A stretch of 64,000 nucleotides of DNA from Saprospiraceae bacterium. Lineage in GTDB: Bacteria > Bacteroidota > Bacteroidia > Chitinophagales > Saprospiraceae. Numbering within the stretch: the first letter of the stretch is position 1; each line of letters begins with the position of its first letter. The position numbers and the translations under genes were made by a program. Below the pieces are notes generated by a model. That model was not told the origin of the DNA, made no database searches, and saw nothing but the letters and a program-made list of their open reading frames with translations. Shown in pieces: positions 8,561 through 17,879 of the stretch. The stretch spans positions 224,043 through 288,042 of the forward strand of contig JALHLK010000002.1 in the NCBI GenBank assembly GCA_022844565.1. The letters are read 5' to 3'.

Positions 8561-11500
8561 ATGATAGTCATTTTCCTGGCTTTGATTTTGATAAACTTTA
8601 AATTACAAAGTCAGTCAGACTATTTACAAACTTTCAATACCACAGAAGGTCTTTCTCAAAACAGTGTGAATTGTGCTATCCAAACTTCTGAAGGTTTTCT
8701 TTGGCTAGGAACTTACGATGGATTAAATAGATTCGATGGTAAAAATTTCAAGAGCTACAAAGCCAATGTTACTGAATTAGACATGAAAGTTAAGCCATCC
8801 AAATTGATAAATTTTCTTTTTTTGGACGACAATGATTTGATCTGGGTTGCCACCTCTAACAGTACAATACTATTTGATAGGAAAAAGAATAAGTTTTACA
8901 ATCCAGAAATTATTTATAAAAACTTTAAAGATAAGGATGCAGTAAATGTAGTTAAGATATTACAAGACAAAAATGCTAATCTTTTCCTATTCACAAATTC
9001 TAAAAATCTAAGTGTCTATAATTTTAAAGAAAAATCAATAAAAAGGATTCTTACAGAAGGTGTAATTTCCGATATTTCAGCTGGTCCACTTGGCAATATT
9101 TTGATTGCGACGAGTCAAGGAGTTTTTACCTATCAAAAAAATCAACTTGAAAAAATTATACACTTAGAAAATGAGTCACCAAAAAGAATAGAAAGTGATG
9201 GACATAAAGTTTGGATAATTTCTGAAAAATTTAATCTTTATGAATATGATTTAAAAACCAAGACGTTACAAGATTTATATAAGAAATATATTTTAAAGTC
9301 GATTTTAGTTGATCCGAATAGGGTCTATTTTGGGGAAGGTAAATTATGGATAGGAACAAGAAGTGAAGGACTTAGAAAAATAGAATTATCAAATGGGATA
9401 GTCACCACTTTTATTGCAAAAAATAACAGAAATTCCTTACAATCTAATTTCATTTTGTCAATTCAGAATACCTCAAAAGGAATCACGGTAATAGGTCAAA
9501 GTGGAGGTGGATTTGCTGTACACGATAATGTGAGTTACGGTATTGCACTATATAAGACAGAGAATAATAAATTTGGACTAAGTTCGGATAACATGATCTT
9601 AAGTATCAAGAAGATTAGTGTCAATGAAATAGCTGCGGGAACAATTTCTAGTGGACTATTGATTACAAATCTTGAGACAAAAGCCTTTCAATACTATGAT
9701 ATTCCTCTAGGTGATAAACTTAGACCTGAGTCTAAAAATATATATGCTATTGAAAAAATTAACAACAAATTGTACATGGCTTCTTGGGGTGGATTGTTGG
9801 AATTTGATTTAAGTACAAAAAAATTTAGCTTATTTTCTAATCATGATAGACAATCAAAGTCTTTATACTCCGTACTTTATGTCCCAAAACTTAATAAGCT
9901 ACTCTTGGGTAGTGCAGAGGGAGGATTATTATATTTTAATCTACAATCAAAATCATTTGAATCTGTATTGGATGTAAATCAGTTTTTGTCAAAACACTTA
10001 TTGAGCGTCAGGTTTATGAAGGCAGTAAATGAAAATGAAGTTTGGATGAGTACAGAAAAGGCAGGCTTAGTAAGGTATGAATTTAACACAGGTAAATTTT
10101 ATCCTTTTGATTCGCTATATAAACAATATGGAACCTCCCGCCATTTCAATATAGACGATAATTTTATTTGGGTATCCACAGACGAGGGTTTGATACAACT
10201 TGAGAAAAAGACTTTCAAATTTGTGAAAGTTTGGACGAGAAGTGATGGGATGGCAAACGATTTTCTTTATTCTACTTTTACTGATGAATTAGGAAAAGTA
10301 TGGGTTACTTCCAATTATGGGTTGAGTATCATCAACACAAAAGATAATTCTATCATCAACTTGACAGAAAGACATGGTTTACAGTCATTGGAGTTTAATA
10401 CAGCTTCTATTGACAAAGATGATAGTGGCAAATATTATATTGGTGGAACCAATGGTTTTAATGTAATTGATCCAAACTTATTTGAAGTAGATCAACCCAT
10501 TAATCCACCTGTTATTACGAGTGTTTCCATCAGAAATGAACCCAAAATATTTGACTTAGATGTGCAATACAAAGATACCATCATCCTAGCATATGAAGAC
10601 AATTACATCGATATAGAATTTCAGGTTTCTGAATTAAGTCGCAACAAAAATGGAGTTTTTAAATACAAATTAAGCAACTTTGATAAAGATCACGTAATTA
10701 CAAACCGGAATTATGTCAGCTATTCAAATCTAAAATATGGTATTTATAATTTTGAATTATTTTCTTCTAATTTAAATGGAAATTGGAGTGCAGCGAAAAA
10801 AATAACAATAGTGGTCAAAACACCATGGTATAGGCAATGGTGGTTTTTGATAGGTAGGGCTGCCTTGGTCATTATGTTGACATACTTTTTTTTAAAATGG
10901 TATATTAATTTGGTAAACTCGCAGGTGAATCTAGAAAAAGACTATGCTCTAAATCTTAAAAATCTTGAATTGGATAATTTAAGAAGTCAAATGAACCCAC
11001 ATTTTTTATTCAATGCTTTAAATAGTATAAATAGTTTTATTGTAAAGAATGAGGTGCATAAGGCTTCCGATTATTTATCGAAGTTTTCTAAACTTATGCG
11101 AATGATTTTAGAGCACTCCAAGAAGAAAAGTGTCCTATTGTCAGATGAGATTGAGGCTTTAGAACTGTATTTAAAAATAGAATCAAATCGATTTGAAAAA
11201 TCCTTTGAACATTCTATTCTCATTGATGAAGGTATTTTGACAAATGAGATATACATTCCTCCATTAATTATTCAACCATTTGTAGAAAACGCAATTTGGC
11301 ATGGCATCCAACATCAAAGTAATGTTGGTTTAGTCCATGTTAAATTTTCAAAACAAGGTGATGACTTTGTAAAAATAGAGATTGTAGATAACGGTATTGG
11401 TAGAGAAAAAGCTAAAAAACTTAAATCAAAATCTGGTGGTGGTAACAAATCTTACGGTATTAATATCACAAAGGAAAGAATCAAGTATTCACATCCTAAT

Positions 11501-11617
11501 AACTCGATGGAGATTGTCGACTTACATGATCAAGAAGGGAATCCTACAGGAACCAAAGTCATATTAATTTTACATAATGAAGAAATAATAAATAATGAAA
11601 GCAGTGATAATCGATGA
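8561..11617 (+). CDS. Two-component sensor with Reg_prop propeller, Y_Y_Y domain and LytS-type histidine kinase
   Basis: 1018 residues from the ATG at 8561, chosen because it opens directly into a signal peptide (MIVIFLALILINFKLQSQ); an upstream ATG at 8381 adds 60 residues without any signal and overlaps a hairpin. Order: signal, periplasmic propeller repeats beginning GLSQNSVNCAIQTSEGFLWLGTYDGL, a Y_Y_Y-like domain near residues 680-750, a TM segment at about 760-781, then a His_kinase domain with phospho-acceptor His814 in MNPHFLFNALNSI and an ATPase N-box around Asn910 (PFVENAIWHG). No receiver or AraC domain is fused, unlike hybrid systems. The LytTR regulator overlaps its 3' end by 23 nt. 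It probably senses an extracellular ligand; the ligand is unknown. Confidence 0.88.
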   Translation: MIVIFLALILINFKLQSQSDYLQTFNTTEGLSQNSVNCAIQTSEGFLWLGTYDGLNRFDGKNFKSYKANVTELDMKVKPSKLINFLFLDDNDLIWVATSNSTILFDRKKNKFYNPEIIYKNFKDKDAVNVVKILQDKNANLFLFTNSKNLSVYNFKEKSIKRILTEGVISDISAGPLGNILIATSQGVFTYQKNQLEKIIHLENESPKRIESDGHKVWIISEKFNLYEYDLKTKTLQDLYKKYILKSILVDPNRVYFGEGKLWIGTRSEGLRKIELSNGIVTTFIAKNNRNSLQSNFILSIQNTSKGITVIGQSGGGFAVHDNVSYGIALYKTENNKFGLSSDNMILSIKKISVNEIAAGTISSGLLITNLETKAFQYYDIPLGDKLRPESKNIYAIEKINNKLYMASWGGLLEFDLSTKKFSLFSNHDRQSKSLYSVLYVPKLNKLLLGSAEGGLLYFNLQSKSFESVLDVNQFLSKHLLSVRFMKAVNENEVWMSTEKAGLVRYEFNTGKFYPFDSLYKQYGTSRHFNIDDNFIWVSTDEGLIQLEKKTFKFVKVWTRSDGMANDFLYSTFTDELGKVWVTSNYGLSIINTKDNSIINLTERHGLQSLEFNTASIDKDDSGKYYIGGTNGFNVIDPNLFEVDQPINPPVITSVSIRNEPKIFDLDVQYKDTIILAYEDNYIDIEFQVSELSRNKNGVFKYKLSNFDKDHVITNRNYVSYSNLKYGIYNFELFSSNLNGNWSAAKKITIVVKTPWYRQWWFLIGRAALVIMLTYFFLKWYINLVNSQVNLEKDYALNLKNLELDNLRSQMNPHFLFNALNSINSFIVKNEVHKASDYLSKFSKLMRMILEHSKKKSVLLSDEIEALELYLKIESNRFEKSFEHSILIDEGILTNEIYIPPLIIQPFVENAIWHGIQHQSNVGLVHVKFSKQGDDFVKIEIVDNGIGREKAKKLKSKSGGGNKSYGINITKERIKYSHPNNSMEIVDLHDQEGNPTGTKVILILHNEEIINNESSDNR

Positions 11618-12329
11618 TGAAGAACATTGTATAGTGACCTTGCGCTGGAATTTAGAACAATATTGCAAGGATATCACCATTGTAGCTACAGCAGGAAATG
11701 GGCAAAAAGGTCTAGAAATCATAAAACAATATAAACCAGACATCGTATTTTTAGATATAGAGATGCCTGTTATGAACGGCTTAGATATGATTGACAACCT
11801 GGAAGATATCGATTTTAAACTTATTTTTACAACTGCATACAATCACTATGCGGTCAAAGCGATCAAACTTAGTGCTGTAGATTATCTGATGAAACCTATC
11901 GACAAAGATGAATTGATCGATGCTGTAGAAAAGGTAAGGATCACATTTATGAACAGTGGCCAAAATATACAAGTTTTAAAACATAACTTACATTCTGTCA
12001 GCAATCTTCAAAAGATATTGGTTGCGACAAGTGAAGGTATTTTATTTTTTAATATCAATGCCATCATACACTTAGACGCTCAGAGTAACTATACCATGAT
12101 TTACCTAGATAATGGTAATAAACAATTATCATCTAAAACCTTGGGTGATTATGAGGAAGTCTTGCCAGCGGATTTGTTTTTTAGATGCCACAATTCACAC
12201 ATTATTAATTTACAAAAAATTAACAAATATGTACGTGGGGAAGGTGGAATTGCTCAAATGTCTAATGGTAGAGAGATAGAGATATCGAGAAGGAAGAAGG
12301 CAGAGTTTATGGAGAGGATTGGGTTGTAA
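11595..12329 (+). CDS. LytTR-family response regulator
   Basis: 244 residues. The receiver domain has the acidic pocket (VIIDDEE), phospho-acceptor Asp54 in VFLDIEMPVMNG, Thr near residue 82 (FTTAY) and Lys in LMKPID. The C-terminal about 100 residues form a LytTR DNA-binding domain (LDAQSNYTMIYLDNG, FFRCHNSHIINLQKI, ending in ISRRKKAEF). The start overlaps the upstream kinase gene by 23 nt, so the pair is almost certainly translated together and forms one phosphorelay. Targets are unknown; no LytTR direct repeats were identified nearby. Confidence 0.92.
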   Translation: MKAVIIDDEEHCIVTLRWNLEQYCKDITIVATAGNGQKGLEIIKQYKPDIVFLDIEMPVMNGLDMIDNLEDIDFKLIFTTAYNHYAVKAIKLSAVDYLMKPIDKDELIDAVEKVRITFMNSGQNIQVLKHNLHSVSNLQKILVATSEGILFFNINAIIHLDAQSNYTMIYLDNGNKQLSSKTLGDYEEVLPADLFFRCHNSHIINLQKINKYVRGEGGIAQMSNGREIEISRRKKAEFMERIGL

Positions 12330-12347
12330 TTATAAAAGAATAAATTA

Positions 12348-12686
12348 AACCCAGATTAAGCATTAGAAATGAACTACAAGAAAATTATGCTTCATATTAG
12401 TTTCAGTACTCAATTTTCCGTCCTCAATGGCTTATGAACCATTTAGAATAGAAATAGCTAAAATCCAGTTGGTTTTAGTTCGCAGCTAAATTGATATTTC
12501 GGATATCAATTTTTTACGCGGCTCATGTGCTTCACTACTATTTTGCCTAATTTCCTTTCGAATAAAGTCTAATGCTTAATTCCATCTAACTTAATGTAAT
12601 TAGTTGATATTCAATAGCAAAAATTTCATTATAAAAGTTAGCAAAAGCTTTCTTTATGAGCTTGCCCATAAATTCAAATCTGGGTT
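12348..12686. repeat. Non-coding inverted-repeat element, type A copy 1 (interrupted at its 3' end)
   Basis: Starts with the 20-nt terminus at 12348-12367 (AACCCAGATTAAGCATTAGA). Its inner 125 nt (about 12450-12580) are nearly identical to copy 2 at 44.9 kb, including the hairpin AAATTGATAT-TTCGG-ATATCAATTT at 12488-12512. The 3' terminus is split: TCTAATGCTTAAT at 12568-12580, then about 97-99 bp of extra sequence, then CTGGGTTAAA from 12680. It fills the 363-bp gap between the LytTR gene and the next minus-strand gene. No ORF of note. Confidence 0.75.
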
Positions 12687-12692
12687 AAAACA

Positions 12693-13121
12693 CTATATTT
12701 TTTGATAGGTTATTGTCCCTTGACCTTCTGTACCAATCCATACCATTTTATCACCTGAAATTGTAAACTTATATTTTTGACCAACAGATGGTGCTTTTTT
12801 GTGGCCAATCGTTATGATATTGCCTGAAACAGACCAAACAGATTCTGAATATAATTTTTCTTGAATATTTTTATATTTTTCATCACAATTTGACTGCGAG
12901 GCATCTAAGCGGTAAGTTTCGTCTGTACCAATTATATATAGAATTTTTGCTGCACATGGACGCTGAGTTAACAATGCTTTATGGCTGTCAAATTTTTCAC
13001 CTTGCCATTCATTTACTTCCGAAATAACTTTCCATTTGCCTATATGATTTTGTGCGAATGAAGACAATGACATCAACAAGAATGTGAAACAAGTGGTAAT
13101 AATTACAGATCTTTTATTCAT
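12693..13121 (-). CDS. Small secreted lipocalin-like protein
   Basis: 142 residues with a signal peptide (MNKRSVIITTCFTFLLMSLSSFAQ). The mature part starts NHIGKWKVISEV and ends in strands such as ISGDKMVWIGTEGQGTITYQK, the layout of Bacteroidota lipocalin-like domains (GxW near the start, antiparallel strands, short length). Two cysteines in the middle (PCAAK and SNCDE) could form a disulphide. A role in binding a small hydrophobic ligand is only what the fold suggests. A type A repeat element lies just beyond its stop. Confidence 0.6.
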   Translation of the reverse strand: MNKRSVIITTCFTFLLMSLSSFAQNHIGKWKVISEVNEWQGEKFDSHKALLTQRPCAAKILYIIGTDETYRLDASQSNCDEKYKNIQEKLYSESVWSVSGNIITIGHKKAPSVGQKYKFTISGDKMVWIGTEGQGTITYQKI

Positions 13122-13146
13122 ATTATTTATATTTTATTTGTTTATG

Positions 13147-13154
13147 CAAAAATA
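13147..13154 (-). promoter_or_regulatory. Candidate -7 box of the lipocalin-like gene
   Basis: TATTTTTG on the minus strand, about 26 bp before the ATG. No clear TTG at -33. The region 13155-13395 to its right shows no other signal I can support. Confidence 0.45.
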
Positions 13155-13395
13155 GAATTGTAAAAAAGTAAATGTGTGGTATTAATTGGACATTTATTGC
13201 CATAAAAAACCAGATAATTGTTTTGATTTAAAAGATAATACCAAAAGATTTGACCACTCAAACAATGAAACTTGCAATGCAATCAATATGGCCATAAGAA
13301 CGTGAAGTGCTTGCTATCTTTATATGGAAATAGAAAATATATCTTTCGTTTCAATAATTATATTAAATTTTTTTATCAAATATAAAACTGTAATA

Positions 13396-13614
13396 ATGAA
13401 ATCAATTACTTCTCGAATGCAACAATTTTTTAAAAGTCATTTTTCAAAAAAAGGCTTTATCGTAAATTCTATGGTCTTTATCAGCAGTGGCACCGTTTTT
13501 ACTTTTATTACCAAATCTTTATTTGTAACTGTTGTACTTGCGATAGCTTTTTGCTTAATATTTCGGTTTGTAAAGTTGTTTTATGAGATTTTAAAAATAG
13601 ACTTGAAATTTTAA
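13396..13614 (+). CDS. Small two-TM membrane protein, paralogue of the gene at 14572
   Basis: 72 residues from the ATG at 13396; an ATG at 13324 would add 24 hydrophobic residues not shared with the paralogue. It has a basic N-terminus (MKSITSRMQQFFKSHFSKKG) and two adjacent hydrophobic segments, about residues 22-38 and 42-58. It aligns over its full length with the 73-residue protein at 14572 (shared FFKS, SLF.TVVL, CLI, VKL). The hydrolase gene follows after 11 bp. No family recognised; an inner-membrane location is inferred. Confidence 0.6.
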   Translation: MKSITSRMQQFFKSHFSKKGFIVNSMVFISSGTVFTFITKSLFVTVVLAIAFCLIFRFVKLFYEILKIDLKF

Positions 13615-13625
13615 GATAGAGTGTC

Positions 13626-14429
13626 ATGACAGAAACAGAGATAAGTAAGGATATTTCCTATTTTATAAATGGGAATGTAGCTAATAGAGTTATAAAATTT
13701 CATAATGAACGGACTGAATTACAAAGTATTTTTGTACCTAATTGGAGAGCAAAACCGCATCATTGGGATGGTTTTTGTAATGTTCTGAATGGAAATATGA
13801 ATCTAACTTATTTTGAAACAAGAGAGAAGCCAAATACGCGGTTTAATTCCGAACCGAGTAATTTAGAAAATAAACATGTTGCTGAAGACATAATAAGATT
13901 TATCAATAGTCAGAATTACGTGAATTATAGTCTGATATTGTGTTCATATACAATTCCTATTGTTGTCCAACAATGGGAAAAGATAGCAATTAAACCAAAT
14001 AAATTGGTCTTAATATGTCCAATTACAGAGGTGAAGTTGCCAAGGTTAGTAAAACTTTTTTCCCTAGTACCCACCAATCTTCTTCCAAGATTAGCTAAAG
14101 TTTCATTCGAACTTATATCAAGATTACCAGCATTTCACCCAATCTGCAAAAACCACCAAAACATCTTCATGAATGGAAACTATCAAGAAATGACTCAACT
14201 ACAAATGTCAATAAGACAAATGCAAAAGCTAAAAATCAAAACAAACGATTATCGAAAGATAGACTGCCCTGTAATGGTCGTCAAAACTTTAAAAGACAAA
14301 TTACACGACCCTCGTACATGTGACATAATTTATGACATTTTAGTAGCTGATACATTATACGAAGTCACAAATTTTAAAGAGGCACATGGTAAAGAAGTAG
14401 CGATGCAAGTGAATAAGTTTTTAATTTAA
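13626..14429 (+). CDS. Atypical alpha/beta-hydrolase-like protein
   Basis: 267 residues, no signal peptide. The fold is suggested by an early strand then oxyanion-type region (LQSIFVPNWRAKPHHWDGF), a candidate nucleophile elbow LILCSYTIPIV where the usual G-x-S-x-G is replaced by L-C-S-Y-T, an acid-containing segment CPVMVVKTLKDKLHDP, and a late His in FKEAHGKEVA followed by a final helix. Ser, Asp and His candidates are thus present but the glycines of the elbow are missing, so activity is uncertain. It sits between two paralogous two-TM genes in one orientation (11 bp after the first, 142 bp before the second). Confidence 0.55.
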   Translation: MTETEISKDISYFINGNVANRVIKFHNERTELQSIFVPNWRAKPHHWDGFCNVLNGNMNLTYFETREKPNTRFNSEPSNLENKHVAEDIIRFINSQNYVNYSLILCSYTIPIVVQQWEKIAIKPNKLVLICPITEVKLPRLVKLFSLVPTNLLPRLAKVSFELISRLPAFHPICKNHQNIFMNGNYQEMTQLQMSIRQMQKLKIKTNDYRKIDCPVMVVKTLKDKLHDPRTCDIIYDILVADTLYEVTNFKEAHGKEVAMQVNKFLI

Positions 14430-14571
14430 AACTTCTTTTATTTATAAAAAGAAACCACTTAATCATTGAAAAACGCCAATTAATAAATTATAAAAACACA
14501 CAAAATAATACATTATACCTTTACGATAAAATTAACCTCAAAATTTTAATCACAATCTAAAGCTCCAAGAA

Positions 14572-14793
14572 ATGAACTCACAAACCCCAAAATTTAAACT
14601 ATTCTTTAAAAGTTACCTCCCGAAAAATGAAGCTTTATGTAATTTTATAATATTCAGTATAAGCGCTGTTATCATGGCTTTTGTCGCTGAGTCATTATTC
14701 ATGACCGTTGTTCTTTCCTTGATTGTATGCCTCATTTATCAATTAGTAAAATTGATCATTGATTTGTTTAGGCAAAATTATCAGTATAAGTGA
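14572..14793 (+). CDS. Small two-TM membrane protein, paralogue of the gene at 13396
   Basis: 73 residues: MNSQTPKFKLFFKSYLPKNE, then two hydrophobic segments (about 23-39 and 43-60) and a basic tail. Clearly homologous to the protein at 13396 (FFKS, SLFMTVVLS versus SLFVTVVLA, CLI, LVKL). The 142-bp gap before it is AT-rich with a weak -7-like TACCTTTA near 14517. Function unknown. The repeated presence beside the hydrolase suggests a duplicated accessory membrane subunit, but this is inference. Confidence 0.55.
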   Translation: MNSQTPKFKLFFKSYLPKNEALCNFIIFSISAVIMAFVAESLFMTVVLSLIVCLIYQLVKLIIDLFRQNYQYK

Positions 14794-14874
14794 AAAAGTG
14801 TATTTACATACATTATTCATCCAAAAAATAGTTGTAATTGAGGTGGTATTCCTATTCAATTTCTACTAAAATTT

Positions 14875-17808
14875 TCAATGATTCATAAATTTTTTAATCT
14901 CCAATAACATTAATGTATACCAAGGTTCAAAAAAAACAAAAGTGTGTGGAGCATCATAGAACGTTAGCTCTGATGTAAAAATATTATTGACTTTGAGTGC
15001 TTTCATATATTCTTCTCTTCCTGCTCTCATCCTTTCTACACCACTGTTGATAAATAGGGTTGGTGGTGAATTTTGACCTACATGTGTCAACGCTGAAGCC
15101 TCTTGCCACAATTGAGGATTTGAAAATTTATTGTATCCAAACCAATATGTAGCGGCAGATTTTTTCAACCAATCTTCTCCTTCTCCAGAGTCATTATGTA
15201 AAAAGGCTAATAAGCCATCAAGATTAATAAGCTTGTTAATTTTTGGCAACTTTGACTTATCGACTCCCTTATAGAATGAGTCGACATTAGGGTATTGTGC
15301 AACTAGACTTGCTAATTGAGCACCTGCAGAAAAGCCCATCATGGTGATCTCTTCTGACCATAATTTGTTTTTGTGTTGATTGTCTTTTATCCATTGTAAA
15401 AAAATCATGATGTCGTTGACCGCCACTGGGTACAAACCGTGGGTGGAAAGGGTATATTCTGGTAAAAAAACTGTATAACCTTCTTTAGCAAGATCAATAG
15501 CTAAGTTTTGGTGCATTTCTTTTGATCCTGTACGCCATCCACCTCCATGTAAAATAACAATTGTACCTAAACTTTTACCTACTTTTTTTGAAACGACATC
15601 GACCTTGTGATCTTTTTCTGGATGATAGGACAAGTCTTTTTGAAGGCTAATATTTTTCGGAAAAGGATTATTTACAAATTGTGCATTTGGAAAAGACTTT
15701 TTTACATCGTTGATTGTCTTTTCGATGTTAAAGCTTGTGTCTTTCACATATGTTAAGCCTGTAGAATCTATGCCACGATATTTTTCATGCCATTTTTGAT
15801 ACAATGGGTACAAATTGTTGACCCAATCTCCATACCATCTATAACCTCTCCTTCGCTCCTCTTCTATCTCATTGATATTATATTTGATAATACCATCTCG
15901 ACCACTGAAAATTGGTTTTAAATTTTCTAAATGGTGAAATCTTCCCCAAATTGGTTTTGCATTTTTTTCACTGACAACCTCATAATCTCGCCAGCTATCA
16001 CCTTTTTGTTTGATGACAGTATCTTTTATTTTAAGTTTATCAAAGAATAACATGGCTTGGTCTATTGCCAATTTTATTTCATCTGATGGATTTTGCCTTG
16101 ATAACAGAAACTTGACAATTCCTACACTTTCTGACACCGTAAAAGATGGGTGTTCATACGTTCGAGCTTTGGCAGGTAAAAGTGTGATATGATCATGCTG
16201 AGCGCACCAAATCGTTTTAACCCCTTTGAATTCGATTTGTGTTCTTAATATGACTTCTATTCCGAGATTGAGCGCATTTGTACTTTTTTCTCTTTGTTCT
16301 TCGCCTACATTTACAAAAGGACTCTTCTTATTTGCAATGTCATCCAATAGTTCAAGAACATTGATCATCGCATTATCATTAAATGTGATGTGTTTGAAAT
16401 ATCCACTTGTATCAGGCCAATACTGCGGAAATCCTCCATTGGGGTATTGCATATTCAACAAATAAGCAATTCCTTTTTCAGCGGCATCTTTATATTTTTT
16501 ATTTTTAGTTTGTTCAAATGCCTTGGCTAGATAGACTATTTCTTTTGTTGTAGCTTTATTGTCTATGGTTGCGTCGTTGTCATCTAATTTACTTTTGAAG
16601 CCATTGATATAATCTGTAGTCCAGCGATCTTGGTAAGGAATGGGTTGAGTTTTGCCATCCAATGTTTTGGGCCATCCACCGTTTGACAACTGAACAAGGA
16701 CCATATTTTCAGCTTCTAAATCAGATGTAATAGAGTTTGGCAACGCAAAAGTATTCGTAGATTTTGGTGGGAAGGTAATATTCCATCTTTCATTCAGGGT
16801 CCATTTACGATTTATTTTCTTTGCAGTTGAAGCATCAATATTGTTTTTATACCAATCGTACGTTGATCCTTTTTTAATGCAATTGTAGTAATAAATTGTT
16901 CGGCCCCATTTTTCATCAGGTACTGAAGTAGTAGCGTAGATATCTGCATCTGCCATATTTTCACCAAAGACACAATTGATCAAGTACATCTGTGCAGGTC
17001 TATGATATCTGCCCAATTTAAATCCATCTACACCTTCAAAAATGCAATTATTCAAGACACTTTTTGAAGATTCGTACTCTGTGCCATCATGCCAAATTGC
17101 AGCACTTTTATTATAACAAAGAAAATGACAACCTTCGGCATAAGCCCACCCTCTTGGACAATAAAGATCTACTCCACCTTCCATTGTACAATTTTTAAAA
17201 TAAAAAGTCCCATTATCTACATCCCATGAACTTACAGTGTCGCCCCCTTTAGAATAAAAATTACAATTGAAGGCTTCAAATCTTTGTGTCCCAGTCATAC
17301 ATCGCATCGCAAACTGATGGCTATCAGGACTTACAGTACGAAGTGCATCTTTACAGTAAATATATTCAAGACCTTTGGAATTGTATCCATATGTATTTAC
17401 AAAAGTTAGATTTTCTAATTTTATATCTTTTGCTTTAATATTTATAACAGCGGCTCCCCAATCATTATCCGTCTCTGTACATCTGAAAATATCTCTTGCA
17501 ATCGCATATTGAATGACGACATTATCGCTCGATTTTTCCGAAAACTGTGCCCACCATTTTCCTTTGACAGGCCTCTTTTCAGCTTTTAGGAAAACCTTAT
17601 CCTTATCAATGTATATTTTTTCATTATAGGTACCTGGCTTAATTAAAATTGTTCTAATCCTATTTGATGTATTAGGGAGACTTTGTATTGCAGCTTGGAT
17701 GGAAGTAAAGTCGCCAGAACCATCTTGGCAGACTATTATATCTTTTGATTGTAGCCTACTGACAAAAATTATGAACAAAAAGAAAAACCATCTTTTACAT
17801 TGTGACAC
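14875..17808 (-). CDS. Trimodular pectinase: pectin methylesterase (CE8), pectate lyase (PL10) and alpha/beta-hydrolase esterase
   Basis: 977 residues with a signal peptide (to about residue 21). Residues about 22-330 form a right-handed beta-helix of the pectinesterase type (VCQDGSGDFTSIQAAI; Asp190 in KGGDTVSSW and Asp214 in GGVDLYCPRGW as likely catalytic residues). Residues about 365-680 are a PL10-type pectate lyase (NGGWPKT, DDNDATIDNKATTKEI, YPNGGFPQYWP, FNDNAM, RGYRWYGDW). Residues about 740-975 are an esterase with HGGGW oxyanion motif, nucleophile Ser827 in GFSAG and His955 in APHTFVF; the acid may be Glu925 or a nearby Asp. Together these would de-esterify and cleave homogalacturonan. 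Last gene of the pectin locus. Confidence 0.88.
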   Translation of the reverse strand: MSQCKRWFFFLFIIFVSRLQSKDIIVCQDGSGDFTSIQAAIQSLPNTSNRIRTILIKPGTYNEKIYIDKDKVFLKAEKRPVKGKWWAQFSEKSSDNVVIQYAIARDIFRCTETDNDWGAAVINIKAKDIKLENLTFVNTYGYNSKGLEYIYCKDALRTVSPDSHQFAMRCMTGTQRFEAFNCNFYSKGGDTVSSWDVDNGTFYFKNCTMEGGVDLYCPRGWAYAEGCHFLCYNKSAAIWHDGTEYESSKSVLNNCIFEGVDGFKLGRYHRPAQMYLINCVFGENMADADIYATTSVPDEKWGRTIYYYNCIKKGSTYDWYKNNIDASTAKKINRKWTLNERWNITFPPKSTNTFALPNSITSDLEAENMVLVQLSNGGWPKTLDGKTQPIPYQDRWTTDYINGFKSKLDDNDATIDNKATTKEIVYLAKAFEQTKNKKYKDAAEKGIAYLLNMQYPNGGFPQYWPDTSGYFKHITFNDNAMINVLELLDDIANKKSPFVNVGEEQREKSTNALNLGIEVILRTQIEFKGVKTIWCAQHDHITLLPAKARTYEHPSFTVSESVGIVKFLLSRQNPSDEIKLAIDQAMLFFDKLKIKDTVIKQKGDSWRDYEVVSEKNAKPIWGRFHHLENLKPIFSGRDGIIKYNINEIEEERRRGYRWYGDWVNNLYPLYQKWHEKYRGIDSTGLTYVKDTSFNIEKTINDVKKSFPNAQFVNNPFPKNISLQKDLSYHPEKDHKVDVVSKKVGKSLGTIVILHGGGWRTGSKEMHQNLAIDLAKEGYTVFLPEYTLSTHGLYPVAVNDIMIFLQWIKDNQHKNKLWSEEITMMGFSAGAQLASLVAQYPNVDSFYKGVDKSKLPKINKLINLDGLLAFLHNDSGEGEDWLKKSAATYWFGYNKFSNPQLWQEASALTHVGQNSPPTLFINSGVERMRAGREEYMKALKVNNIFTSELTFYDAPHTFVFFEPWYTLMLLEIKKFMNH

Positions 17809-17879
17809 GCTGAATAATTTTTAATGCACAAATACTCCATTACAAAATCCAATAACCTATGCTTGGAAAGGACCCACTA

